Shown: positions 43,953 through 55,215 of the stretch, one piece after another
Layout: every line of letters starts with the position of its first letter
Numbering within the stretch: position 1 is the first letter of the stretch
NCBI GenBank assembly: GCA_025201375.1
Contig: JAIWZP010000002.1
Coordinates: forward strand, 310,001-374,000
From: Gongronella butleri
Taxonomy: Eukaryota; Mucoromycota; Mucoromycetes; Mucorales; Cunninghamellaceae
Direction of reading: 5' to 3'
DNA length: 64,000 bases
Notes under the pieces: generated by a model
What the model was told of the DNA's origin: nothing
Database searches by the model: none
What the model saw: the letters and a program-made list of their open reading frames with translations, nothing else
Program-made: the position numbers and the translations under genes

Positions 43953-45019
43953 ATGGATCCACCCACAACACCTCCACCTCCGCCTCCACGCCACGACTGG
44001 GGCCATTCATCGCACTATTGTCATGAAAAGTACCAATTGGGCCACGAAGCGCCCATCTACCATGGTAAAAATTGAGAAAAATCGCGCGTGTTTGGGGTGT
44101 GCTGATGGCCTTTTGTTTTAAAAGACGAGGACGAAGACATTGAGAGCTGGGCGGTGGACCAATCGACGGCGGTGAGCCTAAGTCCTGGCAAAGAGACGTT
44201 TGCTGGGATGCATGGGTGTGCTTTGAGCCCGTCGGATCTTTGTGCGCGCTATTATTGTCGGCATGGGCCGCATCAAAGTCACGGCCACGACGCAGCCATG
44301 ATGATGGGCGTGTCCAAGATGCCGTCGCTCTCGACACTCGAGTACTCGATGGACGGGCGGCGGCACCGATGTGGGTGCCTGGCGTCGCCATTGCCAACTT
44401 GGTGTTCGAGGGTACTTTTTTGCGGGTGTTTGCCGCCATGGCTACGGTACACGGTGTATGCGCTAGTTGTGAGCACGATGATCACACTGATTGTGCTGGG
44501 CGGCGTGCTCGGCAGCTACCGCGACCCCGATTTCACCGTCGTCGGCTTCCAGACGGCCGATGCCGTCGGCTACCACTTGATCAACCTCATTGTACAGGTC
44601 GACAATCCAAACGTCTTTGGCATCACGTTCCGTGACATCAACACCACCGTAAAATAGCTGGCAAATGGCTCATCAAATCGAAAAAGTGGCTCATTTCCTT
44701 TGTTTTGTAGGCATATTACTCGCTTTCGTCGCTCGAAACCCAGATGGTGCTTGGTAGCGGATACGTCGATAGCCATTGGTCGCCGCGCAAGTCGAGCACG
44801 ACATTTGTTTACCCTGTGGTGATTGATTATACATCTTTGCGCAAAGATGCCTTGATTTTAAAGGACGTGACGCTGCGGTGCATCGCCGTGCCCCCTGGGC
44901 GCGCGAAAAATTTGGTCGTGGACTACGTGACAGACATCGTCGGCACCGCGCTCTTTGTCACACGCACGCGTACCATCTCGTCACAAATGCAAATCCCGTG
45001 TTTGCTTCGCTTAACATAA
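43953..45019 (+). CDS. Single-pass membrane protein with LEA-2-like domain
   Basis: Three in-phase exons, 43953-44064, 44125-44648 and 44711-45019, give 314 residues. The N-terminal part is Pro- then His/Cys-rich (PPPPPPRHDWGHSSHYCHEKY, later RHRCGCLAS and CSRVLFCGCLPPWLR) and presumably cytosolic. One membrane helix (YALVVSTMITLIVLGGVLG) lies near residues 150-170. The rest (FTVVGFQTADAVGYHLINLIVQVDNPNVFGITF...ETQMVLGSGYV) fits the LEA-2/water-stress fold, whose NPN-like motif is visible as VDNPNVFGI. In fungi, similar proteins are vacuolar or tonoplast-linked, but location is not shown here. The Cys clusters next to the helix could be palmitoylated. No specific gene name can be given. Confidence 0.75.
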
Positions 45020-45529
45020 AAAAGGACGCGTGTATGCCAAATAGTGCGCACCGGTGTCTACAAAATATGTCTTCTGGGTGTGGGCTAGGGGAAGGCGTGT
45101 AAAAATGCCGTGAATTGAGGAGCGAGAAAAGCGAAAAAAAGGGAAAAATAGAAAATTGAATGCTGACAGTGGCATTTTAGGAGGAAAATAAAAAACTGAT
45201 CATTTGACATGATCGTGTTCTTCAGCGTCAATGCTCATCGAATCACCCAGGTGTGTATCAACGGCATGACCCAGCGGCGAACATTGATTAATTAATAATA
45301 ATGGCCGTGATTCCATTTTTTGTAGGATTATTTCTCGTTTTGCGCGTGTTTCCTCTCAACTAAGAGGGTGCGAAATGATGCTCGGGCACGTCTCTTTCCA
45401 ACGTTACACGTTTCGCCGAGCAAGACGTACACGAAACCGAGAAAATCGCGATTGGAGCAGTTTGATTGTATTTTGGCTGCGTGTTAGTAGCTTTTACAAT
45501 TTACAAGGCATTCGGCGGTTCAAATCAAT
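45020..45529. other. Intergenic, no gene seen
   Basis: This holds short A-rich stretches after the LEA-2-like gene. No coding region is supported. Confidence 0.4.
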
Positions 45530-46370
45530 GATTTCCACGTGTTCTCGTTCAAATAAGCCCACGCATGCTACGCTGCAATTGCTAGATGCTGCGGAATACC
45601 CATTTTGAAAAATGTCGAATTTTTCAAGGGATACAGTCATGAATTTGAATTCAACAAAATTTAGTTCCTCAGATCGTCACGTCATTCAACCACATTGGTA
45701 AATAACTATCTTTAACGGACAGAAATGCAATAAAAATCTGGGGTCCATTGGCTGGTTGTCGTGAAAAACGAAAAAAGCCGCGATATTTCGCTTCAAGGCA
45801 AACTCAACGAGGTTTGATCGTAGCGCTTTGAAAGTTATTTCATCAGAAAGAGCATGAGCCGATGCGTACATTTGCATCAATGATCCACGAAAAAAGTGAC
45901 ATTTTAGCATTTTTGGCGCGGTTTCAAATTCATAGGCAACTTTTGACGCGTGATAAACCGCGTCAGACGTCGAGTTGCAACGCGTCTGTTCCTGATCAAT
46001 CCATGCCCACTGGAGCCCCTCTTGATGATGAACGCGTCAGCACAGCTCCATGGATGCGGTTTTCCCGTGCAATTCGGCATTGAAATTAAATCGAAAATCA
46101 CGGATTGCTCGTCAACGGGCAAGTATACCGCAATATGTTTTTGGTGTTTTCGTGGTTTCTCCATGTGCTTCATCTTGTGTGCAAGTTTGGTGGAACTATG
46201 GAGACCTGTTTTTTCAATTTTGGTTCGGGTGGCCGATTACAGCTGTTTTGCGAATTGCATGCGGCACCTTTCTAACAATTGCGATGCTTATCCCCACTGC
46301 GCCACAAGAGGTTTCCAGCTTACCTTTTCACGCTGGAACGCGTTTCGGGTGATGTAATGGCGCGTTTGGC
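45530..46370. repeat. Interspersed repeat R1, copy E
   Basis: The order matches copy D: CACGTGTTCTCGTTCAAAT, GAATTTTTCAAGGGATACAGT, AATGCAATAAAAATCTGGGG, TTTGACGCGTGATAAACCGCGTC, TTGCTCGTCAACGGGCAA and TTTTTCAATTTTGGTT. The end is less conserved. Confidence 0.68.
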
Positions 46371-46861
46371 CATTTAAATACGAATTTACGGTAAAAGATT
46401 CGGTCCGAGCAACTCCTCGTGATCAGCTCGCCTAAACATCTCAAAACTTTTAATCGGTGGATGACGGACACGAATGTCCAAGGATCTCACACGCTGCCGG
46501 TGATGAATTGAGCACAGCTGGCACCTGCATGATGCCAAAAATCGGCGCCAAACCAGGGCCAAACCAAGCAAAGTCCCTGAGATTTCCATCGAATCACTCC
46601 CAATCAACAATTGCCATTGTTCTCGGTATCCTGCTGATTCATTTGAGCACATCGCGTGAGTCGATTGGTTAGTGTCGCAGAGTAAAAGGCCAAAATGAAC
46701 TACTTATTTTTCCGTTCTCACTGATGAACCCCCATCTGCAATTGACGTCCGCCACTCTTTTTCCCAATGTGCGTCAAGCCATGTTGAGAGAGGAGAGCAA
46801 AAAGAGAGCGAACGGGTCTGGCGCGGGCAATGGAAGAAATTAAACGCGTTTATTAGAATTT
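46371..46861. other. 3' flank of Caf120-like gene
   Basis: About 490 bases with no gene recognised. The 3' untranslated region of the minus-strand Caf120-like gene should lie here. Confidence 0.4.
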
Positions 46862-49800
46862 TCAAAAGCCATGAGCGCTCTGTCTGCGCGAGTGTAGGTG
46901 ATGTTGCTGGAGGGGCACGGTGGACGCGTGGCCGAGGGCGGTGCCTGGTCGCGATGCCAGGGGTATATTGTCGTCCGAGTCGTCTTCTTCATTTTCCTCC
47001 ATGACGGGGGCGGCCCAGCCGTTTTGGCTGGCATTGCTTGGCCACATGGCTGATTGACGTTGTGGTTGTGGTGGCAGTGGTTGCTGCTGTTGCGGCTGTT
47101 GCATCATCATGGGGTTCATCATCATGGGGTTCATCATGTACGGATTGGCCATCATCATCTGGTTCATCATCATCATTTGATTCATCATGTATGGATTGGC
47201 CATGAACATCTATTATAAAAAGAGGTGAGCGACGCGTTCTTTTTGATATTTTTTTTTTTTTTTACCTGCTGCTGTTGTTGCTGTTGCATGAATTGCTGCT
47301 GTTGCTGGTACATGAGGTCGTTTTGCATGGCGAATGGGGCACTGTGGATGGGATTGGCGTGGTTCAAGGGATTGTAGCCCATGGACTGGCGGTTTTCGCG
47401 CTGCTTTTCGTCCTCAAGGTGCGAGATGACGCCGACGAGGCCCGAGCGCGGCTGCATGGTCTTTTGTTTGATGCGGGTATCGAGGTCCATGTTGATGAGT
47501 GGCTGGCCAGTCATACGGTGATAGTCGTCGCCATAGACACTGCCAGAGATGCTCGCAGGGGCGCCGCCATAGACGCTGCTACCGCCGCCATTGGTGGTCG
47601 TTGGTGTGTGTGTTGGCGTTGACATTTGCGATGCTGCAATGGATGCCGGGCCCTGACGATATTGCTGAATGCGTGCGTCCATGGTGAGATTTTGGAATTG
47701 GGTTTGAGATTGTGCTTTTGGGATGTTGTTGAGGTGTGCATTTTGCTGCTGATTGGTGTCATTTGGCTGGTATTGGTATTGTGTGAAGCGCGGGTCTGTG
47801 CCCATGAGCGAGCCTGTTTCCCAGATTTGGTCCTTTTGTTCGCGCTGGATGTGTTCTTGCTGCATTTGCAATTGCTGTTGGACCGAGTCGATCTGATGCA
47901 CGAGGCCAGAAGGGGTAGCGGGCGTGGAGGACGACGAATGCGTCGATGTGCGACGCGACCCGGCCTGCGGGCGCCTTTTTTGATGCTTGTATTGTTGCTG
48001 GTGCTGATGGGGCGATTGCGACGTGCGGCGGCTCTTTTGGTACGATCCGGACGATGACGACGACGCAGTCATGCTGCTGGACATGTTGGACAAGCTTGTC
48101 ATGGTGGTGGATGTGGTCATGGTGGGCAATGTCATGGACGTGTTGGTGGATAATGGCCTTTGCGACGATGGCTTGGGCGACGTCACGGGCATCGTCATCA
48201 TGGACGACCGTGCGCGGCGGCCGGCCGACGCGAGCGGCACGTCATCGTCCTCGTCGTCGCTGGGCACGGGCTGGAACGCCTTTTTTGTGGTCAAAGCCGG
48301 CAAAGGAGCCGAATTGGCGCGTGGCGGCGGCGACATCGTCGTTGTCGCGTCATCGTCCTCATCGTCCTCGTCATCCTCGTCATCGCTGGCAAGCACCATG
48401 AGCGTGGATGCGCGCTTGGATGTCGATTTGGGCAATTCAGGCGATTTTGCCACTTTTTGCGAATGTTGCGATTTCGGGGACATGGGCTGGGGCGACGCGG
48501 ATAGGCGCGGTGACACGGGCTGCTTGGTCTCAGCCACCACCACTGCGGCAGGCGCAGGCGCAGGCGCAGGCTTGGGCATCGATGATTCAAACGAAAACGA
48601 CAACAGGGAGGTAGCAAACGCGGTTGCATCGTCCTTGTGATCCGTTGTGTCGATCAATGAGGGTACCTTGGTCTCGGAATTCCTCGGAGATCCCTACAAC
48701 AAAGTCGAGATCAAAAAATAAAAGGGAGTGAATATGCGCATTGATTGTGTTTCCCCTACTTCAGGGTCAAGAAAAAAAAAAAAAAAAAAAAAAAGACCCC
48801 TCATTCCGGTTTTTCTTGGATTTTTTTTTTTTTTTTACCATCGAGGCAGGGGCAATCGTAGTGGCGGCGGCATGGATGACGATGGATTCATTGTCTGAGT
48901 GGTCGTCCTGTTCATCGTCGTCGTCGGAATCGCTCGTGTACAGGAGATTTGTGTGTTTTGAGGGCAACACGGGGGATGTGGGGGACATTGGCGCGGTTGT
49001 GTAGGCTGGCGTGGGTGCAATGGTGGCGCGGAAGCCCTGTTTGAGCTTTTGCGCAAGGACGGCGCGGTACGATGTGGCCGGGACGTCGTCATTTTGGGCA
49101 AGATGGGCAATGTCGTCGATTTCGAGCAAGAGGCGGCGCGGGCGGTTTGGTGAGGGTGTGATGAGGGGCGCTTCTGCGAAATTGAGGGATTTCGGGTCTG
49201 TAGCGTCATTGGCGAGCCTGGATGGGCGGCCATAGAGCTGGAAGACGTCAAAGCAGGCCACGAGCCATTGGACGAGCTCCTTGGAGTCCTTTGCCATGAT
49301 AAATGTGCCGCACGAGGGCTTGTCGTCCATGTGTTGCTCGCCATTGGTTGCGTTGGTGGTGACGAGCATGGGACCTTGGACCTTGAAGAGGATGGCATGG
49401 TCGATGAGCTGGTTGGCCTCCGGGTAGAGACAATAGGCGTGCGACACGTTGACGAGCGTGGCGACGGGCCATCGCGCACGCTTGGACTCGTAAAACATGA
49501 GCTGGCCGCGACATGGGATCATGCGTTTCCCAAAAAGCCGCTTTTCCGGCTTTTCTGAGCATGCGACGGTCCAATATTGACGCCAGCCTGTCTGGCCCGG
49601 CAAACGCACTTGCAAGAACCCGTCCTTGTGCTTGATTTGCTTGGCAAACAGATCCTGGTAAACGGTGCGCGTGACAAAGCGGCGCGTGTACATCTCAAAC
49701 AGGCGCGATGACTCGAACACGGCGAGTCGCAGCGCAAGGAACCATGTCTTGGCCTGATCGGACCGCAGCACATACTGGTTTTGCCCGGCCGTGCACAGCA

Positions 49801-50329
49801 GGACCTCGTCGTCGCCACGGAGTTCGACAATGGCATCGAGCACATTGATAAATTGCGGCAAAATGCATTTGTTGCCTTTTTGCCCCTCGAGCGCGGCCAT
49901 TTCCCACAAAAACAGGATAGGTCCGGCCAATTCCGCGTACGTTGGTGTAAAGGAGGGATGTGGCACGGGCGATCCATCCGTGTTGCGTTGGTGTTGCTTG
50001 TCCAAAGTGCCTTGCATATACACTTTTTGCTGGAAATCCGTGTACAATTGCTGGATGGCCTGCATGTCCGGTGGGACGGCATGGCGGACGTGTGTCGTGG
50101 TGCTGGCGTTGCCATTGGGCGGTGCGGGCTTGACAAAGGCACTCGGGCGTCGCTGGAGCGGGTCGACAAGCACGTTGAATAGCGACGTCGGCCGTTTCGA
50201 AGAAGCTGCAGGAGGAGGCGGCGCCACCACTCGCCCCAGAGGCCGGTCGTCGTCGCTCTCCGACGAGTCGTGCGCGCGATACAGACCCATGGAAACACGC
50301 CCCTCGTCTTTTACCGCAAAAGTCGCCAT
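46862..50329 (-). CDS. CAF120: PH-domain protein, Caf120-like (CCR4-NOT associated)
   Basis: Three in-phase exons on minus: 48839-50329, 47266-48693 and 46862-47209, 1088 residues, near the length of yeast Caf120. The conserved block is in exon 1: IQQLYTDFQQKVYMQGTL, TPTYAELAGPILFLWEMAAL and GNKCILPQFINVLDAIVEL. A PH domain follows at about 235-375 (DGFLQVRLPGQTGWRQYWTVAC, RGQLMFYESKRARWPVATL, TFIMAKDSKELVQWLVACFDVFQLYGRP). The remainder is disordered: acidic/Ser blocks, poly-Gln near 760-790 and 955-970, and a last exon with Met-rich MANPYMMNxMMM repeats. Yeast relatives (Caf120, Skg3) associate with CCR4-NOT or sites of polarity; the role here is inferred from similarity. It is divergent from the kinesin-like gene. 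Confidence 0.85.
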
Positions 50330-51027
50330 ATCTACCCATTATAAAAAAAAAAAAGAGGGTGAGGGGTGGCGTCAAAAAAAAAAAAAGGGGGGAGCCACAA
50401 AAAGAAACGACAAGGGACAAGTCGACCCTGTCATGAGCAAACAGTCCCCCTGGGTGGGCCTTACACTGTTCAGTCGGAGAACCCAAGTGGAGGGGAGAAA
50501 GAGACGGTGAGGAAAAAGAAAAAGAGGAAAAAAAATAAATAAAAGAACAAGAAAAAGGTAAAAAAAGGCAAGAGAGAGAAAGAAAGCGGAAAGAAAAAAG
50601 AAAGGGTGATGTGGTGATTTATAAAAGATTCCAATGCGAGAAAAAAAAAAAAGGCGGGCGAGTGGCCAAAAAAGACAAAGATCCCAAAAATACACGTGAA
50701 GCCAATTCTTGGCTCTCGTAAGAGATAAAACATTATGACCATCTTTGCTCGTCACACTTGCGTCGTCCCTGTTCCCTCCCTGTTCTTTCTCTCTCTCCTT
50801 CGGGAGCGGCCCCTTGCCCATGTATACCAACAAGACCGCTTTTATCTTTCCCCTGCCTCTCGTCGCTCTTTTTTTTTCGAAAAAAAAAGAGCAAGGTGGA
50901 TGATGCAAAAATAGAACCATTAAAGAGCGCGTGAGGGCCTATTTCGGGTCCGACGACCCTTTTCATCGCTCTCTTTCCGGGTTTCGTTTTTTTTTTTTAT
51001 CTTGTCGATCCCTTTTTTTTTTCATTC
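50330..51027. promoter_or_regulatory. Divergent promoter region with purine tract
   Basis: The 700 bases separate the starts of the Caf120-like and kinesin-like genes. About 50475-50610 is almost all A and G on the plus strand. T runs at 50988-50999 and 51013-51022 precede the kinesin-like start. No TATA box stands out. Confidence 0.4.
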
Positions 51028-54000
51028 ATGCATGCTTCGCCGGTGTTTCGAGTGCTCGTTCACCTGCACCCAAGCAAAAAAAGGGATGGGTGTCCTTTGA
51101 CGGCCGTCACGGATCATGAATTACGCTTGCAAGGTACATCAAGGCCGTAAAAGGAAGGCCAGGAGCATGAGGGGGCGAGGGGGGAGTCCAAGGGAGTCCA
51201 AAAGGGCGACATGTTTAGGGGTGTCGCATTGGTGAAACGGCCAACCTTATTCCCTGTTTCTATTTTAGACCAAGAACAGACATTTCTGTTCACGCTGAAG
51301 CATGGGCGCCATGTCACAAGCGTCGATCGATGCAGCCAGTCGCTCATCGCGCTCTTGGATCGCGTCCAACAAGGTGAATTTCATGTGTTTCCGTGCGATT
51401 TTCCGCACTTTGCGTTGGGTCCATTCCCCTTTTTCCCAAAAATGACAGGGACCATATTCCATATGAAAAAGGGCCTCACTTTTTTTTTTTTTTTCCTTTT
51501 GGTAGGTTACAATGGCTGCATTGTGCTACTGAACTCCAGGTAATTGCACAAAATTCCTCCCTCCCCTGTGACCAAACAACCACACTTCGCGTACTTTTCC
51601 CTTCCTTTGAGGCCCCTAAGCCATGACAACCTTTTTTTTTTTTTTTTTTTACCCAGACGCGGCAGCAGCAATCGATTTCTGTAAGCCCTCAATGCCCCCC
51701 CCTGCCAAAAAAAAGGGGCCCCTCTGCCACGCGATGTGCGTACATTCACACTCTTTTTTTTTCTTTCTTTTTTTCTTTTTTTATTTTAGACCCGAGGTGT
51801 GGGAGCCATTGCTCGCGCGATTGACAAAGGTTGCGGCGGCGGGGGTGGAATGCAGCATGACACACATTGGCCTGTCGGATGATCACCTGATTGATCTTTA
51901 CGATCAATCGATTGTGCAAGGTAAAAATGGCGACCGCATTTTGCAAAAAGGAGAAATCAAGGCCGAGAGGCCAAAGGGGATGGTGCGCAGTGACGAGATC
52001 ATGGATTGTACTTTTTTTTTTTGCCGCGCTGCCCCTTTTTTCGCCTTGGCTATTGGTTCCCCCTCTTTTTTCACCAATTGTTTCGCATGACCTCACTATT
52101 TTTTTTAAGATCTCCAGCAGGGTCTGGAGCGTAATCGGCGCCCGTGGGTGAATGAGATGACGGTGCGCGAGGAAATGCGGCGCGCGTGTGCCAATGACAG
52201 GCCGACGGCGCTGTCCGTGTGGATGACGCCACGCTCAACACATACCAGTGGACGACTCGACATCATTGACCTGCACTGTCCGCCCGCTGTCGCGCCGTCC
52301 GCCCATGCGTACCCATTCTCAGGCAGCGTGACACGCTTTGGTATGAAAACGAGAGAAAGTGGAGGTGGGAGGGGTGGAGAAAAGCGTGATCGTGTCGAAT
52401 TCATTTTTTTTTTTTGGGTTTGATTTTTGATTTTTTTGACATTAGTCAATATGCTTTCCAATGTGACGCGACATCAGGTGCCTGTGGATGTGCAACAGGA
52501 CCACGGTCCGCTCTTCCAATGGCTGCGACCGACATTTGTGGGACAAGCAGAGGGTCTGATGCTTGTTGACATGGATGTAATGTGCATGGCGCGCCTCTTT
52601 TTTGGGGGGGACCTCATGTTGCACAAATGATCGTACCCGTGTCCTCACATTTTTTTTAATGCATTCATTGATAGACCCTCATCAAGCGACCCCAGGTGCC
52701 CGCCGCCCTGTTGCAGCTGACAATGGCTCAGGCGCTGGACAATCTGCACTATGACCCTCAAAAGCAATTGACCTTGCCCATCTACAAGCTCAGTGCGCCC
52801 AACGACCAGCGCGACAACGAATCGGTAAAAATGGCAAATAATAATAAAAAAGGGAGAGAAAAAATTAAAAAAAGATCTCAATGCCTTTTTTTTTTTTTGT
52901 GTAGTTGTCGACGGCGACGACCGACATGCTGGACCAGCGTTCGATCCAGCAAAAGACCATTGGCGAGGTGGTGCAGGAGATCAAGACTTATCAGGACAAG
53001 ATTGAGCAGCAGAAATTGACGATCAGGACGCTGCAGACCGAGGTGGCAAATGCCATGGCGCGTGAAGCCGCGCTTTTGCGCGATCGCGACAACGACGTCG
53101 CCATCAAGGACCTCATGGCAGAGCTGGCATCCGTCAAATCGCACAATCACACCCTATTGGAGTCGCTAAGCCAGGCTCAGGTAAAAAGGAAAAAAAACAC
53201 GCAATTGACAGCGCATTTTCGCATGAATTGACCTCGTTTTATTTTTCTTGTTCTTTTGACATGCGCAGCAAGCGCAAGGGCGTGCCAAGGGCGACGTGGC
53301 CGCGGCGATCAAGGAGAACGAGCGTCTCAAGATGGAATTGGCCGTCTTGCGCGAGTCAGCACAACAACAGCAATTGCCGCAGCATGAATCGGATTTGCCA
53401 AAGATCTACAAGGAGCTCAGTGAGAGCAGGAAGAAGCAATTGAAGGAGATGGATGAGCGGCTTCATAGCTATCAAGACAAAATCCACAACATGAGCACCG
53501 TCATCACTTCCAAAGATGAAACGATCATTGATCTGACCAATCAACTCCACCGGCTAAAGGTATTTCACGCGTTAAAAAAAATGGAGAGGAAATGATGCTA
53601 ATTGCCATTCGTCTCTAAGCTTGACCAAGAGTCGGAACGTTCGACGCTGCTCTTTTCAGAGCGCAGCCGCGTTATCATGGATGAGCGCGTCAAGCACATG
53701 AGCCTCTGGGTCAGGTCGACCAAAGATGATCTGATGCAAGAGCTTGCCCAGATTCAGCGCTCTTTTAGCGCGATTGTCATGCACAAGCAAAACCATCCAC
53801 CTCGTGCGCCACTAAAGCAGAACCAAGCAGCATTGAAGCAACTAGAGCAGCTAAAAGAGGAGAGGGAGGAACTACTGGTAAGATGAAAAAAAGAGAGAGG
53901 GGGGAATCGTGAGCTCATGATTTCTTGTTTTAGGCCGAATTGGACCAGGCGCAGGTAAAGCAGGAGAGAATGCGCGCGTCATGCACCGAGAACGTGTCCC

Positions 54001-54974
54001 TTCATCTGTTAAATTTTTTAGATGTGTGAGGAACTAGCCAATGTATGATATCAAAGCTTGCAGCGCGGCATGCAATCGATAGATGCATCGGCATGATGTG
54101 GAGTCCAGAAAACGTGCATTTTTATGATTTTTTTTTTCGACAGACGCGGCTGCAAGAATTGGAGGCGGCATTGACGCGTGCGAATGAGTCTGTGGAAGAA
54201 TTAATGACGTCCGAGACCCAAGCCAAGGTGAGCTTTTGCGACGCAATATTGGTATCCCCCTGTAAAGATCGAATTTTGACTTTTATTTGCTGCAGGCGCG
54301 GCAACAAGAATTGGAGGCCGCACTGACACGTGCGGATACATCCCTGGATGAATTAAAGGTGAGATTCAGCGCATCGGGATTGGATCTGCATGTGTTAATC
54401 GCACCCTCATTCCCCCTTTTTTCGCAATTTGCAGCTTGAGATGGCCAAAAAGGAGGGCATCGCCATTAAACATGTAAAAACATCGCAGAGTCGCCATGCA
54501 GGAGTCTTCTCATTCCTTTTTTTTTTTTTTAATGCAATCAGGTGCTCAAGAACGAGGGTCTCAAGGTGAGTCCCAAGAAACTGGTGGTGCTTTTTGGGGA
54601 GTTGTGTCTGATTTTCGTCCCCACTTCCCCTCCCTTTTTTTTTTAAACTTGCATAGCAACAATTGGCGACGGCCGAGGCCTACATGGTGCGGCGAATGGG
54701 CGATGTGGACGCGGAGCGCAAGACGGTGCTGCAATTTTTGGACATGTTGCGTCAAATTTGGAGGTTTTACCAGCCCGAGGAGGGTCCACGCGCGCATTAC
54801 CTCGCGTTCCCGGACGTCACGCTGCCGCCTGGCCTACGGGAGCGCGTCACGCTCGCAGAATTCGACCCAGCCGATCACACCGACGACGACGACGACTGGA
54901 CTGATGAAGGCTCGCCCGACGACGGCTCGGCTGCCGATGACGACGCGCCAGGATCAAAGCGGCCTAAAAAATAA
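51028..54974 (+). CDS. Degenerate kinesin-like protein lacking nucleotide-binding motifs
   Basis: Eighteen in-phase exons: 51028-51133, 51269-51373, 51506-51539, 51657-51680, 51790-51920, 52110-52340, 52446-52576, 52675-52824, 52905-53180, 53269-53559, 53620-53877, 53934-53954, 54022-54042, 54144-54227, 54296-54358, 54435-54473, 54542-54565 and 54657-54974; 768 residues. Residues 1-300 follow a kinesin motor in order: FRVLVHLHP for the first strand, GYNGCIVLL (71-79) before the P-loop, GVECSMTHIGLSDDHLIDLYD for the xxxEIYNExxxDLL strand, HTSGRLDIIDL (178-188) for the VDL strand, QVPVD and ALDNLHY. But GQTGSGKT is replaced by NSRRGSSNRF, SSRSH by TPRSTH and DLAGSE by DLHCPP, so ATP use is not expected. 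A long coiled coil (about 310-680) and an acidic tail ending KRPKK follow. Such pseudo-motors (compare yeast Vik1, arranged the other way round) usually pair with an active kinesin. The family assignment is an inference from order and spacing. Confidence 0.75.
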
Positions 54975-55215
54975 TAACCATGATTACCAATGCCTGCGCG
55001 CCAAGCACTAGCGTCTCAATTGGCTGTGGCTGCATCATCATTCAAAAAATCAATGCATTTTACATGGAATTGAAAGAATAAAATAAAATCACCGCTGGCT
55101 TTCATTGTGTGTCGGACTGTGAAACAGGGCGCCCTGTCTTGAAAAAAGACAATTGGCGTCGCGTCGCCCTCTTTTACTGCTCTTTTCTTCCATTTTTCAC
55201 TTTTTTTTTTTTGGC

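Noticed and set aside
47626..48640. Long plus-strand frames opposite the Caf120-like gene
   Set aside because: They are antisense to Ser/Asp-rich low-complexity coding sequence and have no motif of their own.
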